A stretch of DNA of 7,731 nucleotides from Phycisphaerae bacterium (lineage in GTDB: Bacteria > Planctomycetota > Phycisphaerae > UBA1845 > Fen-1342). Location of the stretch: NCBI GenBank assembly GCA_022842805.1, contig JALHOX010000220.1, positions 1-7,731 of the forward strand. Reading direction: 5' to 3'. Both the position numbers and the translations under genes were made by a program. The notes beneath the pieces were generated by a model. The model was not told the origin of the DNA. It ran no database searches and saw only the letters and a program-made list of their open reading frames with translations. Positions 6,371-7,731 of this stretch are shown here, piece after piece (positions within the stretch are counted from its first letter, which is position 1; each line of letters opens with the position of its first letter).

Positions 6371-7594
6371 TTACATAAACCTTCTTCCACGACCGCCGCC
6401 GCCGCCCGGCGACCCGAACGGCGAACGACCGGCCGTCGGCGGCGCCGCGGTGGTCAGGATGCGCTCGGTCACAATCTCAGTTCCGGGCGTCAACTCTTTC
6501 GAGTCGATCTGCGTGTTGACCCCATCGGTGATGCCCAGCGTCACCGCAAACTCTTTCAGTTCGCCATCGACCAGCCGGAAGACGCGCGGCTGCTTGCGAG
6601 CGCCGCGACCCGGCGACCAATTCAACTCAGCCGCCGACGCCGCGTTCGGATCAAACCGCAGCGCGGCGTTCGGCACCATCAGAATGTCGTCGACCTTCTT
6701 CACCTCAAACGTGATCGAGGCCGTCATGCCCGGACGCAGCAGCAGATCGGGATTCTCGACGTCGATCAGCGTCTGATAGGTGACGACGTTGTTGGCGACG
6801 GTCTCTTTGTACCGCACCTGCGTCACCACCCCTTTGAACTTCTGCGTTGGATACGCGTCCACCTTGAATTCCGCCGGCATGCCCTCGCGCACGTTGCCGA
6901 TGTCGTTCTCGCTCACCGCCGCGCTAACCCGCATCTTGCGAAGATCCTGGGCGATCGTGAACAGCGTCGGCGCTTGCAGCGACGCGGCCACCGTCTGTCC
7001 GGTGTCGATATCGCGCGAGATGACGACCCCGTCGATCGGGGCGTAGACCTTGGTATAGAGCAAGTCGATCTCGGCCGTGTCCAGCGAGGACTGGGCCGAC
7101 TTCACCTGCGCCTCCGCCGCGTGCAGCGCCGCCTTGGCGGCATCGACCGCGATTCGCGCGCTTTGCACCTCGAAATCCGACGACGCGGCCCGGGCAAACG
7201 CCGCCTCGAGCCGTCGCAATTGCAGTTCGGTCTCGGCCACGCGGGCGGCGGCCTCCTCCACCCGCGCATTCGCCACCGCCAGATCGGCCCGCCGCTGCGC
7301 GATGACGGCGGTGATGCGATCCTGATCCAGTTCAGCGAGCAGGTCGCCGGCCTTCACCGTCGCGTTGAAATCTTTGTACCAGGCGGTGACGTTGCCGCTG
7401 ACGCGCGAGCCGACCAGCACCTTCACCAGCGGCTCCAGAATGCCCGTTGCGAGCACGGTCTGGGTCAGCGTGCCGCGCTCGACCTTTGCGGTCAGATAAG
7501 TCGGAGCGGCCGGAGGCTTGTTGTAGTTTGCGTAGCCGTAGTAACCACCCGCGCCGAGCGCGCCCAATGCCAGAATCGTCAGCAGAAAACGCAT
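6371..7594 (-). CDS. HlyD/MacA-type membrane fusion (periplasmic adaptor) protein
   Basis: A 407-residue protein anchored by one N-terminal membrane segment (about 1-23, MRFLLTILALGALGAGGYYG). The first half of a biotinyl-lipoyl-like domain (about 58-90, with VSGNVTAWYKDFNATVKAGDLLAELD) leads into an Ala-rich coiled coil (93-178), and the second half follows with VYAPIDGVVISRDIDTGQTV (183-202). A beta-barrel (about 218-300) with LRPGMTASITFEV and a membrane-proximal domain complete the MacA layout. It bridges the ABC pair encoded downstream to the periplasm and perhaps to a TolC-type channel, which is not in this window. The C-terminus ends in a Gly/Arg-rich tail (about 391-407), unusual for the family. 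A good GGAGGT lies 11 nt before this ATG; the ORF could extend 34 codons to another ATG, but that would place Arg-rich sequence before the membrane segment. First gene of the operon. Confidence 0.94.
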   Translation of the reverse strand: MRFLLTILALGALGAGGYYGYANYNKPPAAPTYLTAKVERGTLTQTVLATGILEPLVKVLVGSRVSGNVTAWYKDFNATVKAGDLLAELDQDRITAVIAQRRADLAVANARVEEAAARVAETELQLRRLEAAFARAASSDFEVQSARIAVDAAKAALHAAEAQVKSAQSSLDTAEIDLLYTKVYAPIDGVVISRDIDTGQTVAASLQAPTLFTIAQDLRKMRVSAAVSENDIGNVREGMPAEFKVDAYPTQKFKGVVTQVRYKETVANNVVTYQTLIDVENPDLLLRPGMTASITFEVKKVDDILMVPNAALRFDPNAASAAELNWSPGRGARKQPRVFRLVDGELKEFAVTLGITDGVNTQIDSKELTPGTEIVTERILTTAAPPTAGRSPFGSPGGGGGRGRRFM

Positions 7595-7605
7595 CGCTGG
7601 TTGCG

Positions 7606-7611
7606 ACCTCC
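7606..7611 (-). promoter_or_regulatory. Ribosome-binding site of the adaptor gene
   Basis: GGAGGT is the strongest anti-16S match in the window, 11 nt before the ATG at 7594, slightly farther than usual. It argues for this start over the upstream ATG at 7696. The remaining leader to the window end shows no clear -35/-10 pair. Confidence 0.6.
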
Positions 7612-7731
7612 ATGGTCGGTGGTTGGGTCGAGTCCGCGCGGCCCGGTCATTCTTCGCGGCGCACGCAGCGCGCGTGAAGCCGGAGCGGCGGGGCATCCGT
7701 GACGTTCCGCGTAGATGCTAGTGCGCTCCCG

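Noticed and set aside
5634..6776. Plus-strand open frame of 380 codons opposite the ATPase and adaptor genes
   Set aside because: Its frame mirrors the coding strand of intact ABC genes; no domain or ribosome-binding site supports it.
7652..7679. Hairpin in the adaptor leader (CTTC...GAAG with bulges)
   Set aside because: Bulged stem with alternating GC; no motif or position that gives it a role, and I find no promoter in 7612-7731.
7647..7731. Tail of an upstream gene entering from the right edge
   Set aside because: One minus-strand frame is open from the edge to a TGA at 7647-7649 (about 27 codons), but nothing in it is recognisable, so it cannot be claimed.

Overview
The window is GC-rich bacterial chromosome with seven protein genes, all read from the minus strand (right to left). 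They are tightly packed, and I see no tRNA, rRNA, CRISPR array, transposase or phage gene. Three genes share the same GGAG-8 nt-ATG start layout, which indicates Shine-Dalgarno translation. Domain content (secreted repeat protein with D-x-D-G-N/QW motifs, split MacB-type exporter, SurE next to a ChaN-like lipoprotein) and base composition suggest a Gram-negative-type bacterium, possibly Planctomycetota or a related environmental lineage. That assignment is inference only, because no marker gene is present.

Right side (about 7594 to 4396): a three-gene export operon. It encodes a membrane-fusion/adaptor protein (HlyD/MacA type), a MacB/LolD-type ABC ATPase starting 2 nt after it, and a MacB/FtsX-type permease starting 20 nt after the ATPase. 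Order and domain split match YknXYZ-like or split MacAB systems. The ATPase drives the permease, and the adaptor links it to the periplasm. No TolC-type outer-membrane gene is in the window.

Middle (4395 to 4190): a 206-nt gap holding the most unusual structure here. Two arrays of four 8-bp units each, in inverted orientation, sit inside a perfect 8-bp inverted repeat, giving a 147-bp imperfect palindrome. It lies in the space before surE.

Left side (4189 to 1): surE (5'-nucleotidase, survival protein) overlaps by ATGA a ChaN/DUF399-type lipoprotein. After a 53-nt gap comes an oxidoreductase closely resembling L-lysine 6-dehydrogenase in the saccharopine dehydrogenase family, whose stop codon lies in a 7-bp-stem hairpin. 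The last gene encodes a secreted protein of about five tandem 50-60-residue, beta-propeller-like repeats that runs off the left edge. The surE-chaN pair is probably co-transcribed; the two left genes may or may not belong to the same unit.

Most of the window is ordinary housekeeping or export sequence. The items worth following up are the palindromic 8-mer arrays, the SD-less surE start beneath them, the ChaN-like lipoprotein with an inserted low-complexity segment, and the edge-truncated repeat protein.
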